DNA of 48,257 nucleotides from an uncultured Halieaceae bacterium (GCA_913052635.1 CAJXDE010000002.1:1-48257), one strand, 5' to 3'. Counted from the first letter of the stretch, positions 17,862-28,781 are shown. The notes: generated by a model not told the origin, from the sequence alone. Numbers and translations: made by a program.

Positions 17862-18863
17862 TCAGTCACCAAAAAATTGGCGGCGCAGTGCGAGGCAGGC
17901 GTCTCGCTCCAACCGCGGTCCGAAGTATTTTACTACTTCCCCCGCGGTAAGGGTGGCATATTCGGTGGCCCGCAGGTCGGTCTCCCCGCGCGACAAGGCG
18001 TACAGGAAAGCGCCGGCAAACATATCGCCGGCGCCATTGGTGTTCACTGCCTCAATGGGCCTGGCGGCCACCCGGTGCAGCGTCTCACCATCCCATGTCA
18101 CCGCGCCCTCGGCGCCCAAGGTGATCACAAAGCGCCGTGCGACCGCTTTGATGGCCTCAACCGCCGTATCGAGATGGTCACATTGCCCCCACTCGAGTGC
18201 CTCGGATTCGTTACAGAACACCAGCTCCACACCGCCCTCGACCATGGCGGCCATGTTGTCGCGAAAAAATTTCACCATGCCCGGGTCAGAAAAGCTGACG
18301 GCTGTCTTCACACCGTGTGCTTCAGCGAGCGCTTTGGTTCTCAGCGCGGCGGCATGCCCGGTGGGCGAGGTCACCAGATAGCCTTCGAGATAGACCCACT
18401 CTGAGCCCCTGATAGCCTCCTCGTCGACCTCGTCGGTGGACAGTGTCTCGGAGATGCCCAGATGAGTATTGAGGGACCGCTCGGCATCGGGGGTGATCAA
18501 TACGATGCATTTTCCGGTGACGCCGTCGGTGCTTCGTTCTGTGAACCCGTGGGCCACGCCCGAGTGTTCGAGGTCGGCCAGATAAATATCCCCGTCGGCA
18601 TCCTGCGCTACCTTGCAACTCATATAGGTTGGCGCTCCCATCATCGCGGTGGCGATCATGCTGTTGCCGGCGCTGCCCCCTGAGGCGTGGTTCGCCCGGA
18701 CCAGGTGATCGGACAGCGTTGTCAGCATGTCGCGCTGCTGCGCCTGATCGACTAGGGTCATCATGCCTTTTTTTACGTTCATTGCTGCCAGTTCGGCGTC
18801 GGTCACCTGAATTTCGGTGTCGACCAGTGCTGCACCGATGGCATAAGCCGCATAGAGTTTCAA
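17862..18863 (-). CDS. PfkB-family kinase, adenosine-kinase type
   Basis: 333 aa from a TTG at 18863-18861, supported by AGGA seven bases ahead and by the family start MKLYAAYAIGAALVDTEI. A ribokinase-fold sugar/nucleoside kinase: the N-terminal GGSAGNSM substrate loop (about 62-69), and the C-terminal signature NTNGAGDMFAGAFLYAL with catalytic Asp in GAGD and the anion hole; the usual DTxGAGD has Asn first here. Closest family from memory is the bacterial adenosine kinase/inosine-guanosine kinase branch, so nucleoside salvage is likely but substrate is unproven. A perfect inverted repeat lies 25-72 bases upstream. Confidence 0.88.
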   Translation of the reverse strand: MKLYAAYAIGAALVDTEIQVTDAELAAMNVKKGMMTLVDQAQQRDMLTTLSDHLVRANHASGGSAGNSMIATAMMGAPTYMSCKVAQDADGDIYLADLEHSGVAHGFTERSTDGVTGKCIVLITPDAERSLNTHLGISETLSTDEVDEEAIRGSEWVYLEGYLVTSPTGHAAALRTKALAEAHGVKTAVSFSDPGMVKFFRDNMAAMVEGGVELVFCNESEALEWGQCDHLDTAVEAIKAVARRFVITLGAEGAVTWDGETLHRVAARPIEAVNTNGAGDMFAGAFLYALSRGETDLRATEYATLTAGEVVKYFGPRLERDACLALRRQFFGD

Positions 18864-18887
18864 AGAGCGTTTCCTGTCAGTGGGTAA

Positions 18888-18935
18888 AGCGCTGGCATGA
18901 TACCGGAAGCCCCGTCACCGTGCGTTGCCAGCGCT
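18888..18935. promoter_or_regulatory. Perfect 10-bp inverted repeat between kinase and Nudix genes
   Basis: AGCGCTGGCA (18888-18897) and TGCCAGCGCT (18926-18935) are exact reverse complements with 28 bases between them. The pair sits upstream of the kinase start in the divergent gap, where a two-site operator or an mRNA hairpin in the kinase leader would lie. No regulator gene is adjacent. Confidence 0.5.
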
Positions 18936-19052
18936 GAGCGGTCGCGCCGGAGCGGGCGTAAACCGCTATGATGTGTCCGCCGCGCTGGGCTGCGGGGTGG
19001 CGCTGGCCGCGAGAGCCACGACCGTTATGGCCCCGCACTGATGTGGAGAAGC

Positions 19053-19637
19053 ATGCGCGATCTCACCCGACAACTCGAGACCCAACTCCATAGCTTTAAC
19101 AAGGAAGAGGCTGGCTTCGAGCCGCGCTCGGGCCGTGCGGCGGTCGCTATCATGATCCGCGAGGGTCTTGATGCTACTGAAATGCTCATGATTCGCCGGG
19201 CGACCCGCGAGGGTGACCCCTGGTCTGGACACATGGGTTTCCCCGGCGGCCGACGCGACCCTGGGGATCCTTCCAATTTCTCTTGTGCGCTGCGGGAAAC
19301 AGAGGAGGAGATTGGTGTGGATCTAGCTCGGTGGGGCACCCCGCTGGGTGAGCTGTCCGATGTGAACACGGGCTGGCGAAAGGACCGCCCTGAGATGCTG
19401 GTGACGCCCTTTATTTTTCAAGTCACTGAGTTACCTGAGCTCACCCCAAACCACGAGGTGGATGATGTGGTGTGGGTGCCACTGCACTTCCTGCTGGATG
19501 AGGGCAATCGAGAGCCGCTGGAGTGGGAGTGGAAGGGGCAGAAGATGGAGACAGATTCTTGCTTGTATGCCAGCCACCGTATTTGGGGCCTGTCGCTCAT
19601 GATGATCGACGAGATGATCGGTTTGTTAAGGCGGTAA
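19053..19637 (+). CDS. Nudix hydrolase, CoA-pyrophosphatase (NudL) type
   Basis: 194 aa from the ATG at 19053 (TGGAGA just ahead); another ATG at 19041 adds four residues. The core GHMGFPGGRRD (59-69) followed by ALRETEEEIGVD (79-90) is a Nudix box with the Mg-binding RExxEE, and the HxGxxxFPGG block before it marks the CoA-pyrophosphatase branch (UPF0035 motif). The family cleaves CoA to 4'-phosphopantetheine and 3',5'-ADP; the substrate is inferred. The C-terminal part (VDDVVWVPLHFLLDE) fits the same branch. It is divergent from the kinase and converges on the secreted protein at 19789. Confidence 0.88.
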   Translation: MRDLTRQLETQLHSFNKEEAGFEPRSGRAAVAIMIREGLDATEMLMIRRATREGDPWSGHMGFPGGRRDPGDPSNFSCALRETEEEIGVDLARWGTPLGELSDVNTGWRKDRPEMLVTPFIFQVTELPELTPNHEVDDVVWVPLHFLLDEGNREPLEWEWKGQKMETDSCLYASHRIWGLSLMMIDEMIGLLRR

Positions 19638-19788
19638 GTCCCACTAACGGCCCCTGTGGTTGTGGGGGTTGAGGTCGCACGTTGTGACAGTGGTGATGGC
19701 TTTAACAATGGATTGGCAAGCAGTGGACAGCGGGACAGGGAGAGGCGCAACCGGACGCTGTCACCTGTCACCGAGTCAGATACTGATC

Positions 19789-21502
<1,714 letters not shown>

Positions 21503-21508
21503 TTATCC

Positions 21509-22789
21509 CTAAAGCGCTGCAAACGCTGCACGGGCAGCGTCAACTGTGGCGGCGATGTCGTCGTCGCTATGGGCTGATGACATGAAGCCGGCTTCAAAGG
21601 ATGCGGGTGCGAGATACACGCCGCTATCGAGCATCAGATGGAAAAACTGATTGAAGGCCTCCACATTGGAGTCAATAACCTGATGGTACTGGGTCACGGT
21701 TTCGTCTTCAGTGAAGAACCCGCCAAACATGGAGCCCAGATGATTGGTGGTGAAGGGCACGCCTGCTGCGGCCGCGGCTTCCCGCATGCCGTTACACAAG
21801 TCGCCCGTGCGACGGAAGAGGTCATCGTAAAAGCCCGGCTCACTGATAATCGACATGGTCGCCAGGCCTGCGGCCATCGCTACCGGGTTTCCGGATAGCG
21901 TACCCGCCTGATAGACCGGCCCCAGCGGCGAGATCTGTTCCATGATGTCGCGACGCCCGCCGAAGGCGCCCACCGGCATACCACCGCCGATCACCTTACC
22001 CAGACAGGTGAGATCCGGGTTTATTCCCAAAAAGCCCTGAACGCCGCCGGTGCCGAATCGGAAACCGGTCATCACCTCATCAAAGATTAGTACCGCGCCA
22101 TGGCGAGTACAGAGCTCGCGCATGCCTTCGAGATAGCCCTCGACCGAAGGGATGCAGTTCATGTTGCCGGCAACCGGCTCGGTAATCACACAGGCGACCT
22201 GATCACCCAGCTCGTCCATGGCGGCTTCCAGTGCCGCAAGGTCGTTAAAGGGCAGGGTAACCGTGTGTTGCGCCAGCACCTCCGGCACACCCGGTGAGCT
22301 AGGTACGCCAAACGTCAGGGCACCAGAGCCGGCCTTGATCAGCAGAGAATCTGAATGGCCGTGATAGCAACCTTCGAACTTGATGATCTTGTCGCGACCG
22401 GTAAAGCCACGGGCCAGACGAATGGCACTCATGGTGGCTTCGGTACCCGAACTGGTCATGCGAACAAGCGGCATACTGGGCACCAGCTTGCTGATGGTTT
22501 CAGCGAGTTCGATCTCGATCTTGGTGGGGCAGCCAAAACTGAGCCCGCTTTGGGCGGCCTCGACCACCGCCTCGCGCACCCGAGGGTGGTTGTGACCCAT
22601 GATCATTGGGCCCCAGGAGAGCACGTAATCGATGTAGCGCTTGCCGTCCGCATCAAAGAGATAGGCGCCTTCTGCGCGCTCCATGAAACGCGGGGTGCCA
22701 CCCACTGCTTTAAAAGCCCGCACGGGTGAATTTACGCCCCCTGGGATGGTGTGTTTCGCGCGCTCGAAGAGCGCTTCAGATCGACTCAT
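21509..22789 (-). CDS. hemL: Glutamate-1-semialdehyde 2,1-aminomutase HemL
   Basis: 426 aa PLP enzyme making 5-aminolevulinate from glutamate-1-semialdehyde, so the organism uses the C5 heme route. Seen: [13 protein letters not shown] at 14-26, [16 protein letters not shown] near 113-128, YHGHSDSLL at 142-150, DEVMTGFR at 237-244, and [11 protein letters not shown] with the PLP lysine at 265. Normal family length. Transcribed between hemJ (69 bases upstream) and hemB (18 bases downstream). I see no strong ribosome site at the ATG. Confidence 0.96.
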   Translation of the reverse strand: MSRSEALFERAKHTIPGGVNSPVRAFKAVGGTPRFMERAEGAYLFDADGKRYIDYVLSWGPMIMGHNHPRVREAVVEAAQSGLSFGCPTKIEIELAETISKLVPSMPLVRMTSSGTEATMSAIRLARGFTGRDKIIKFEGCYHGHSDSLLIKAGSGALTFGVPSSPGVPEVLAQHTVTLPFNDLAALEAAMDELGDQVACVITEPVAGNMNCIPSVEGYLEGMRELCTRHGAVLIFDEVMTGFRFGTGGVQGFLGINPDLTCLGKVIGGGMPVGAFGGRRDIMEQISPLGPVYQAGTLSGNPVAMAAGLATMSIISEPGFYDDLFRRTGDLCNGMREAAAAAGVPFTTNHLGSMFGGFFTEDETVTQYHQVIDSNVEAFNQFFHLMLDSGVYLAPASFEAGFMSSAHSDDDIAATVDAARAAFAAL

Positions 22790-22858
22790 GACTAACCAAT
22801 GTTGCTTTTGTTTGCGGTAATTATCGCAGGCCGGGCGCCTCTGCGCACCCCAGCGGAA

Positions 22859-23287
22859 TCAGCCGTTCAATACGGGACGTAGATAGACCAGCAGCACAAT
22901 CGCAAACAAGAATAAGACGGGTACTTCGTTAAAGACCCGATAAAACACGTGGGTCCGGTCGTCTTCACCGCGGCAGACCCTGCCCACGTAGATGCCGGTC
23001 TGAAAGTGGTAGACGACCAAAGCCACGACCCCCGCAAGTTTAGCGATCATCCAGCCCGACGACAGGTAGTACTCCCACTGGAAGCTCAGCCGCCAAAGGC
23101 CGAGTGCAATCGCGAGCACCATAAAGGGTGTGACGAAGCGATACAGTTTGCGCGCCATCACTGCGAGGACTGCTTTGGTTTCGGAGTCGGGGCTTTGGGC
23201 GTAGTACACGAGGATGCGGGGTAGGTAGAAGATGCCCGCAAACCAGCAGACGACGAAGATGACGTGAAACCCCTGTATCCACAGCAT
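22859..23287 (-). CDS. hemJ: Protoporphyrinogen IX oxidase HemJ
   Basis: 142 aa from the ATG at 23287-23285, which has AAAGGA eight bases ahead and gives the family start MLWIQGFHVIFVVCWFAGIF; the frame continues 29 codons upstream without support. Four hydrophobic helices and the conserved His in the first helix, LYRFVTPFMV and SSGWMIAKLAGVVALVVYHF fit the HemJ/UPF0093 family, which oxidises protoporphyrinogen IX in the membrane of many Gram-negatives lacking HemG/HemY. The next two genes, hemL and hemB, are also heme genes. Older annotation calls this family CopD-like; context favours HemJ. Confidence 0.88.
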   Translation of the reverse strand: MLWIQGFHVIFVVCWFAGIFYLPRILVYYAQSPDSETKAVLAVMARKLYRFVTPFMVLAIALGLWRLSFQWEYYLSSGWMIAKLAGVVALVVYHFQTGIYVGRVCRGEDDRTHVFYRVFNEVPVLFLFAIVLLVYLRPVLNG

Positions 23288-23394
23288 GTGGCTGTCCTTT
23301 TGCGCTTTGGTAAAAAGCCCGCCCGCCCATGACACTACGCGACCGATCGTGAGACAGTACGCGCCCCGCAACACTAACAGAAGCAGGCGCGAAA

Positions 23395-24426
23395 ATGATC
23401 AGGGTCGGAGTGGTCGGCGGAACCGGATACACAGGCGTGGAGCTTTTAAGGCTTCTGCTGCGTCATCCGGGCGTCACGGTATCTCTCATCACCTCACGGG
23501 GTGAGGCCGGACGCCGTCTGGACAATCTTTTCCCGAGCCTTTTGGGAGCCTGCGATCTGGCCTTCACGGACCCTGCCGAGGCAGATTACTCAGCCTGCGA
23601 TATGGTGTTTTTTGCGACGCCGCACAATGTCGCTATGCGCGAAGTGCCGGCACTGATTGAGCATGGTATTCGCGTCGTCGACCTGTCTGCGGATTTTCGT
23701 CTGCGGGATGTAGGCGTTTGGGAGCGTTGGTACGGCGAGACTCACGCGGCACCTGAACTCTGTGCCGAGGCGGTCTATGGATTACCCGAGGTCAATCGCG
23801 ACGCGATCCGCACGGCTCGGCTGGTGGCCTGCCCCGGGTGTTACCCTACTGCTGTGCAACTGGGGTTTCTGCCTTTACTTGAGGCGGGGTTAGTCCACCC
23901 AAACCAGTTAGTTGCCTCGTGTGGATCGGGGGTGAGCGGTGCTGGGCGGCAGGCCAAGCTGGATAGCCTGCTTACAGAGGCGGGCGAGAGTATCGCCGCC
24001 TATGGCGTTGCCGGACATCGGCATCTGCCCGAAATGGAGCAGGGGCTTGGCACTATGGCAGATCAGCCGGTGCAGCTCACATTTGTGCCGCACTTGTTGC
24101 CCATGAGCCGGGGGATCCACGCCACACTCTTTGCAAAAATAAACGCCGATTCGGCTGATTTGCAATCGCTTTATGAGAACCGTTACGCGGGCGAGCCGTT
24201 TGTCTCAGTGATGGCTCCAGGCAAGCATCCGGCGACCCGGGACGTGCGAGGCGCTAATGTCTGCCAGCTTTCAGTGGCGCAGCCACAGGGGCGCGATACG
24301 GTGGTGGTGATGTCTGTGATTGATAACCTGGTGAAAGGGGCGGCGGGTCAGGCAGTGCAATGCATGAACATTCTTATGGGTTGTAGCGAGACCACGGCTC
24401 TTGACGGTATTGCCCTTGCGCCCTGA
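23395..24426 (+). CDS. argC: N-acetyl-gamma-glutamyl-phosphate reductase ArgC
   Basis: 343 aa NADP-dependent reductase in arginine synthesis. Seen: the Rossmann start [27 protein letters not shown] at 72-78, DLSADFRL at 96-103, the nucleophile in ACPGCYPTA with Cys149, [11 protein letters not shown], and [14 protein letters not shown] with the catalytic His. Full length. It is divergent from hemJ across about 107 bases and is followed by the DUF6776 gene 21 bases later. The order hemJ-like / argC / DUF6776 / bactofilin / erpA / anmK / M23 / tyrS is also that of Pseudomonas. Confidence 0.96.
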   Translation: MIRVGVVGGTGYTGVELLRLLLRHPGVTVSLITSRGEAGRRLDNLFPSLLGACDLAFTDPAEADYSACDMVFFATPHNVAMREVPALIEHGIRVVDLSADFRLRDVGVWERWYGETHAAPELCAEAVYGLPEVNRDAIRTARLVACPGCYPTAVQLGFLPLLEAGLVHPNQLVASCGSGVSGAGRQAKLDSLLTEAGESIAAYGVAGHRHLPEMEQGLGTMADQPVQLTFVPHLLPMSRGIHATLFAKINADSADLQSLYENRYAGEPFVSVMAPGKHPATRDVRGANVCQLSVAQPQGRDTVVVMSVIDNLVKGAAGQAVQCMNILMGCSETTALDGIALAP

Positions 24427-24447
24427 ACGGAAAGGTAATTTGGGCTC

Positions 24448-25149
24448 ATGAAAAAACATCAACCGCGAACGATGGTGGTGCGAGTGCACCCGCATGCTTG
24501 GCGGTGGCGCGCGGGCGCCGCGGCCGGCGCCTTCGCGATCACCTTGTTGGTGGGATATCTGTGGGGTGCGAGTAGCGGCAGCGAGATCCCCTTTTTTGAT
24601 AACCCTGAAGAGAAACTGCGGGATCAGGTGGCGCAACTCTCGGTCGAACGCGATGCTGATCAACAAACCCTTCGGGATCTGCGCGCCAGCCTGTCTGACC
24701 AAGCCACCGAACTCAATGAAATGCGCGAAATGTTGGCCCTTTATCGGGGGGTCATGATGCCGGATGACGGCGAGGAGGTTGTGGTGTTGAGACCCCCGAG
24801 GGTCGAATATGACGCCATCAACCATAGCCTGCGGTTGGTCTCACTCGTTCATCGCGGCACGGGTGATCACAAGACATACCAGGGCCATCTCACCGTCTCG
24901 ATTGAGGGTCTGCTCAATGATGAGACCGATACAGTCAATCTCGCAGCCCTTGACACTGGGCAAGAGGATAATATGTATAGTATAAGATTCAGATATTTAC
25001 AAAAGGTTCAGGTAGCAGTTTCTCTGCCGAAGGGCTTCGTTCCAGAGAGTGTTGTATCATCCCTCAGGCTGGATGAGCCGATGGTCGTGACACGGGAGCG
25101 GCGCGATGCACTGGGTGACACCACCGCGATGGTGATGGTAGAGCAGTGA
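24448..25149 (+). CDS. DUF6776-type membrane protein with coiled coil
   Basis: 233 aa. A short basic cytoplasmic start, one transmembrane helix (about 22-41), a coiled coil (about 55-100, LRDQVAQLSVERDADQQTL), and a beta-rich C-terminal domain. It resembles the small uncharacterised protein found between argC and the bactofilin gene in Pseudomonas relatives (DUF6776 from memory). The position before the bactofilin suggests a membrane partner or anchor for that filament, which is inference. Start chosen at the ATG after GGAAAGGTAATTTGG; family length fits. Confidence 0.75.
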   Translation: MKKHQPRTMVVRVHPHAWRWRAGAAAGAFAITLLVGYLWGASSGSEIPFFDNPEEKLRDQVAQLSVERDADQQTLRDLRASLSDQATELNEMREMLALYRGVMMPDDGEEVVVLRPPRVEYDAINHSLRLVSLVHRGTGDHKTYQGHLTVSIEGLLNDETDTVNLAALDTGQEDNMYSIRFRYLQKVQVAVSLPKGFVPESVVSSLRLDEPMVVTRERRDALGDTTAMVMVEQ

Positions 25150-25243
25150 GCCGAGAATAACGCAGCCGAAATAAGAGACAATGATCAAAGACAGGATCAC
25201 TGGAAAAAAAAGAGCCATCATGCGTAACCCAAAGGAGGCTGTT

Positions 25244-25651
25244 GTGACGAACTCAGCATCAGGTAGAACAACTTTGATTTCGCCCGGTACCACTGTCAGA
25301 GGCGACATTACTTTTACCGGTCATCTCGATATCGAAGGGGAAGTCTCTGGCAGCATTCAGGCTGCGGCGGGGCAGGAGGCCATCCTGCGTATCGTCGAGG
25401 GTGGCAAGGTGACTGGCGAGGTGAAAGTGCCGCATGCCATGATCAACGGTAACGTTGAGGGCGATATCCACGCGACAGAGCGTCTCGAGCTGGCTGAGCG
25501 GGCCGTTGTCGATGGTGACGTGTATTACAACCTGATCGAAATGGCGGTGGGTGCCAAGGTCAATGGCGGATTGCGACACACCAGCAACGTGACTGACGAT
25601 TTGGCCGTGAAGCGCGAGGCTAAAGCGGTTGAGACACCGCCCTCTAGCTAA
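25244..25651 (+). CDS. Bactofilin (polymer-forming cytoskeletal protein)
   Basis: 135 aa from the GTG at 25244, which has AAAGGAGG ideally placed five bases ahead; ATGs at 25181 and 25220 are in frame but poorly served. The core is the bactofilin right-handed beta-helix: STLISPGTTVRGDITFTGHL-type start, DIEGEVSGSIQAA, EGGKVTGEVKVPHAMINGNV, GDIHATERLELAERAVVDGD, ending in a disordered tail. Bactofilins self-assemble without nucleotide and position cell-wall enzymes. An M23 peptidase gene (27370-28716) lies three genes away, a recurrent bactofilin partner. Confidence 0.88.
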   Translation: MTNSASGRTTLISPGTTVRGDITFTGHLDIEGEVSGSIQAAAGQEAILRIVEGGKVTGEVKVPHAMINGNVEGDIHATERLELAERAVVDGDVYYNLIEMAVGAKVNGGLRHTSNVTDDLAVKREAKAVETPPSS

Positions 25652-25662
25652 GTCGTTGCCAC

Positions 25663-25708
25663 TACCGGAACTCGCCCCTGGGCCATTGCTCGGGGTCGGA
25701 TTCCGGTA
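25663..25708. repeat. Hairpin-forming inverted repeat before erpA
   Basis: TACCGGAA (25663-25670) and TTCCGGTA (25701-25708) pair perfectly, and CCCC (25675-25678) can pair with GGGG (25692-25695) inside, giving a long interrupted stem. It lies between the bactofilin and erpA and its right arm runs into the candidate -10 box. It may separate the two transcripts or control erpA. Confidence 0.4.
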
Positions 25709-25712
25709 CACT
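25686..25712 (+). promoter_or_regulatory. Candidate erpA promoter
   Basis: TTGCTC (25686-25691) and TACACT (25707-25712) are 15 bases apart and end 52 bases before the erpA ATG. The -10 is good, the -35 and spacing are modest. It sits in the right half of the inverted repeat. Confidence 0.3.
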
Positions 25713-25764
25713 TCACCTAAGCCACTGATCTGCCCGCAGTCAACTAAGGCGCACGAGAGCATCC

Positions 25765-26118
25765 ATGAGCGTTGTTGAAGCGTTTGACCCCAACGAAATC
25801 CGTCTTAGCGATAACGCGGTCAGTAAGGTCCGTGCTTTAGTCGAAGACGAGGGCAACTCTGAACTCAAGCTCCGGGTTTACATCACTGGCGGCGGCTGCT
25901 CGGGGTTTCAGTACGGCTTCTCATTTGACGAGGCGGTCAGTGAGGACGACATGGTGGTCGAGCGTGACGGCGTGACGGCGCTGATTGACGCTATGAGCTA
26001 CCAGTATCTGGTGGGTAGCGAAGTCGATTACTCCGAAGGTTTGGAAGGCTCGCGCTTTGTCGTGAACAATCCCAATGCGACCACCACCTGCGGCTGCGGC
26101 GCGTCCTTCTCGATCTGA
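25765..26118 (+). CDS. erpA: A-type iron-sulfur cluster carrier ErpA
   Basis: 117 aa. A-type scaffold/carrier that inserts Fe-S clusters into target proteins such as IspG/IspH. The three ligand cysteines are present: [11 protein letters not shown] and [12 protein letters not shown] at the extreme C-terminus. The sequence [14 protein letters not shown] and [20 protein letters not shown] match ErpA rather than IscA/SufA, as does the Pseudomonas-like neighbourhood. No other isc gene is nearby. GAGAG lies ahead of the ATG. Confidence 0.94.
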   Translation: MSVVEAFDPNEIRLSDNAVSKVRALVEDEGNSELKLRVYITGGGCSGFQYGFSFDEAVSEDDMVVERDGVTALIDAMSYQYLVGSEVDYSEGLEGSRFVVNNPNATTTCGCGASFSI

Positions 26119-26278
26119 TCTTTTTTAGCCAGTTGAGCGAAGCTGAAACGGCCCCTCCGCTAAGCGACCGTTAGGCCTGATCGCCTCGGCCATGGCCTGA
26201 GCTCCATACTCGGGTCCCACGCATACAACATTGCAAGGCAAGTTTTGTCGGTTCTGCTGCAGGTCACACGTCACGCGC

Positions 26279-27373
26279 TCAGGCAGGGAAAATCCCCCCA
26301 AGCACCCTGGAGCCTGTTGCCCCGGTCACTGCCGGGACGTTGCCGGGCTGCCCGGCAAGCGTCTGCTCGGCGAGCCATGCAAAAGCCCAGGCCTCAACCC
26401 ATTCTGGATCCACACCGATGGCTTCGGTGGTGGTCACGGCCGTTTCCCCAAGCCGATCGGTCAGCCGCTGCATTAGCCATGTATTGCGGGCACCCCCACC
26501 ACAGACCCTGACCACATCGATGGGTTGTTGCGCCAGCGTCAGGGCGAGGCTTTCCACCGTGAGCGCTGCCAGCGTGCATTGCACGTCGGCCGATGTCTCG
26601 TCTCCACTCAGGTTTGCCGCCAACCAATCGAGATGAAAATACTCCGGGCCCGTGCTTTTAGGAGGGCGCATGGTGAAGTAGGGGTCTTGCAGTAACGCGG
26701 TGAGCAAGGGCGCGATGATCGTGCCGCTCGCCGCCCATTCGCCGTTGCGATCAAATGGTGCTCCCTGGTTTTGCAAGATCCAGCCGTCCATCAAGGTGTT
26801 GCCGGGGCCTGTGTCCCACCCCGCGACATCACCATCCGCCGTGATCAGGCTGATGTTGGCGATGCCGCCAATGTTCACCACTGCAGTGGCTACCCCCGCG
26901 CTTACCAGCCGGGCGCGATGAAAAGCCGGCACCAACGGGGCGCCCTGGCCGCCTGCGGCCATGTCTCGGCGTCGAAAGTCGGAGACCACCGTAATGCCGG
27001 TGAGTTCGGCAAGCCGATTTGGATCGCCGATTTGTAGCGTGTAGGGAGTGTCACCTTCTGGATGGTGTCGGATCGTCTGGCCGTGGCACCCGATTGCCGT
27101 CACGGCAGCTGCCTCGAGCTGGGCCGTATCCAATAACGCCGAGACGGCCGACGCATATTCTTTGGCTAGCTGCACATCGAGTGTGGCCAGCCGGTGTAGT
27201 TCGTCCGGCCCAGATTGTCGAAACGCCAAAATCTTGTCCCGGAGTGGTGCCGGCACCGGACGGTGATGCGAGCCAAGCAGCTCGCTTTGCTCCCCTTCGG
27301 TAGTGATGAGCACTGCATCGATGCCATCGGCACTGGTGCCCGACATAAGGCCTATAAAGTAAGGTTGTGTCAC
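26279..27373 (-). CDS. anmK: Anhydro-N-acetylmuramic acid kinase AnmK
   Basis: 364 aa from a GTG that overlaps the stop of the M23 gene by four bases (GTGA). It opens and phosphorylates 1,6-anhydroMurNAc from recycled cell wall to MurNAc-6-P. Seen: FIGLMSGTSADGIDAVLI with the phosphate loop, GCHGQTIRHHPEG, VNIGGIANISLI, WDTGPGNTLMDGWI and VCGGGARNTWLMQRL, the ASKHA-fold ATP motifs. Full length. Downstream of the M23 endopeptidase, which would release wall fragments; nagZ, which makes anhydroMurNAc available, lies at 31399. Confidence 0.95.
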   Translation of the reverse strand: MTQPYFIGLMSGTSADGIDAVLITTEGEQSELLGSHHRPVPAPLRDKILAFRQSGPDELHRLATLDVQLAKEYASAVSALLDTAQLEAAAVTAIGCHGQTIRHHPEGDTPYTLQIGDPNRLAELTGITVVSDFRRRDMAAGGQGAPLVPAFHRARLVSAGVATAVVNIGGIANISLITADGDVAGWDTGPGNTLMDGWILQNQGAPFDRNGEWAASGTIIAPLLTALLQDPYFTMRPPKSTGPEYFHLDWLAANLSGDETSADVQCTLAALTVESLALTLAQQPIDVVRVCGGGARNTWLMQRLTDRLGETAVTTTEAIGVDPEWVEAWAFAWLAEQTLAGQPGNVPAVTGATGSRVLGGIFPA

Positions 27374-28716
27374 TCGTAGAGGGCCACTTGCTGTGAGTTG
27401 CGAAGGCTGGCGAGCTGCTGAACGGGCTGCCGAATCGAGGCGAGGTAGCGAGGCAACTCTTCCTCGGGAAGCGATCGCGCTTTGGGCAGAATCTTGTGCA
27501 CTGTACGGGGATTGCGATGCACGCCATTCACCAGAAATTCATAGTGCAGGTGGGGGCCTGTCGCTGCGCCGGTTGAACCGACGGTGCCAATCACCTCACC
27601 CTGCTTCACCCGCCTGCCTTTCCTCACCTTGAGGCGATGCAGATGCAGGTAGTGGGTCTCAAACTGCTCCCCGTGTTGAATGAACACATATTTGCCGTTC
27701 GGCCGGGTATAGCCCGCCTCTGTCACTCGCCCGTCGCCCGCCGCATAAACCGGGGTGCCGCGGGGTGCGGCGTAGTCGGTGCCGCGATGCGGTCGCTGGG
27801 TTTTATAAATGGGATGCAAGCGGTTCGGGTTGAAGTTCGAGCTGACGCGGGTGAAATCCAGCGGTGCCAGCAGGAAGGCCTTGCGCATGCTGACGCCGAG
27901 TTCGTTGTAGTAGCTGGTGTCACCCTCTGAATCGGTATACCGATAGGCCTCAAACGTTTCGCCGCGATTGGTAAAACTGGCCGCCAGAATTGGCCCGTCG
28001 TCGTAGCGCTCGCCGTCCAGTACCAGCTCCTCGTAGAGCACGTGGATGGTGTCGCCGGTGCGGGGGTCCATGACAAAATCGATTACACCGCCAAAAATGC
28101 CCGCCAGTTCCATGATCATGCCGTCGCTCAGACCTGCATCGCTACCCGCGATAAACAATGAGCTGGCGATGGTCATGGACACATCCCGCGCGACACGCTC
28201 GGGGACTCTCGTGAGGTCTGAGGCAATGAAGGCGTCGCCCTGCCGCTCATAGACCGTTGTCAAAAGCGGAGACTGCTCGTGTCGAAGCGCGAGTAGATCA
28301 CCGTCGGGATCCGATTGGAAACTGATGGTCTCTCCGGGGTAGATCCGTCTGAGGGAGCGGTCGTCGTTGTTGCGCGCCACGCGGTATAGATCTGTATCGG
28401 TGAAACCGGCGCGGTTAAAGATCAGGCTCAGGTTGTCGCCATGCCCCACGATAAAATCTCGCCAGGGAGGTTCGAGCGGCGGCTCCTCGATCACCTCGGG
28501 CGCGGGACTGGCGCCTAACATCTCTCTGGCTGAGCCATCCGCATCACCCTCCGCCTCGGCGATCGGCGTGTCGATTTGCTCGGGCCCCGACAGCGACAAC
28601 CCCATGACCAGCAACAGGGCGCCCACCATCGCCATCCAGATCAGCGGACGACGATGCAGTGGCGTCTCGAGCAAAGTCAGTGGTGTGGCCCCTTGAGGGA
28701 CGGGTTTACGCGACAT
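27370..28716 (-). CDS. M23 peptidoglycan DD-endopeptidase (MepM-like)
   Basis: 448 aa. Short cytoplasmic start, one membrane helix (about 25-42), a periplasmic LysM/OapA-like wall-binding part (about 86-135, FIVGHGDNLSLIFNRAGF), a middle domain, and a C-terminal M23 metallopeptidase (about 290-410). Zinc and catalytic residues are complete: HRGTDYA with His310 and Asp314, HYLHLH at 355-360, and GPHLHYE with His389/His391. It should cut peptide cross-links to allow wall growth or division. Divergent from tyrS and coupled to anmK by a four-base overlap. Same neighbourhood as in Pseudomonas. Confidence 0.92.
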   Translation of the reverse strand: MSRKPVPQGATPLTLLETPLHRRPLIWMAMVGALLLVMGLSLSGPEQIDTPIAEAEGDADGSAREMLGASPAPEVIEEPPLEPPWRDFIVGHGDNLSLIFNRAGFTDTDLYRVARNNDDRSLRRIYPGETISFQSDPDGDLLALRHEQSPLLTTVYERQGDAFIASDLTRVPERVARDVSMTIASSLFIAGSDAGLSDGMIMELAGIFGGVIDFVMDPRTGDTIHVLYEELVLDGERYDDGPILAASFTNRGETFEAYRYTDSEGDTSYYNELGVSMRKAFLLAPLDFTRVSSNFNPNRLHPIYKTQRPHRGTDYAAPRGTPVYAAGDGRVTEAGYTRPNGKYVFIQHGEQFETHYLHLHRLKVRKGRRVKQGEVIGTVGSTGAATGPHLHYEFLVNGVHRNPRTVHKILPKARSLPEEELPRYLASIRQPVQQLASLRNSQQVALYE

Positions 28717-28781
28717 GACGGTTCATCGTTGCGCTGGCGTGCTCGGCATTATATACGGCCCGATCCCGGCTTCGGATAGCG

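Noticed and set aside
17796-18404. Rightward 202-codon open frame
   Set aside because: It mirrors the PfkB kinase gene and has no domain; the kinase signature NTNGAGD settles the strand.
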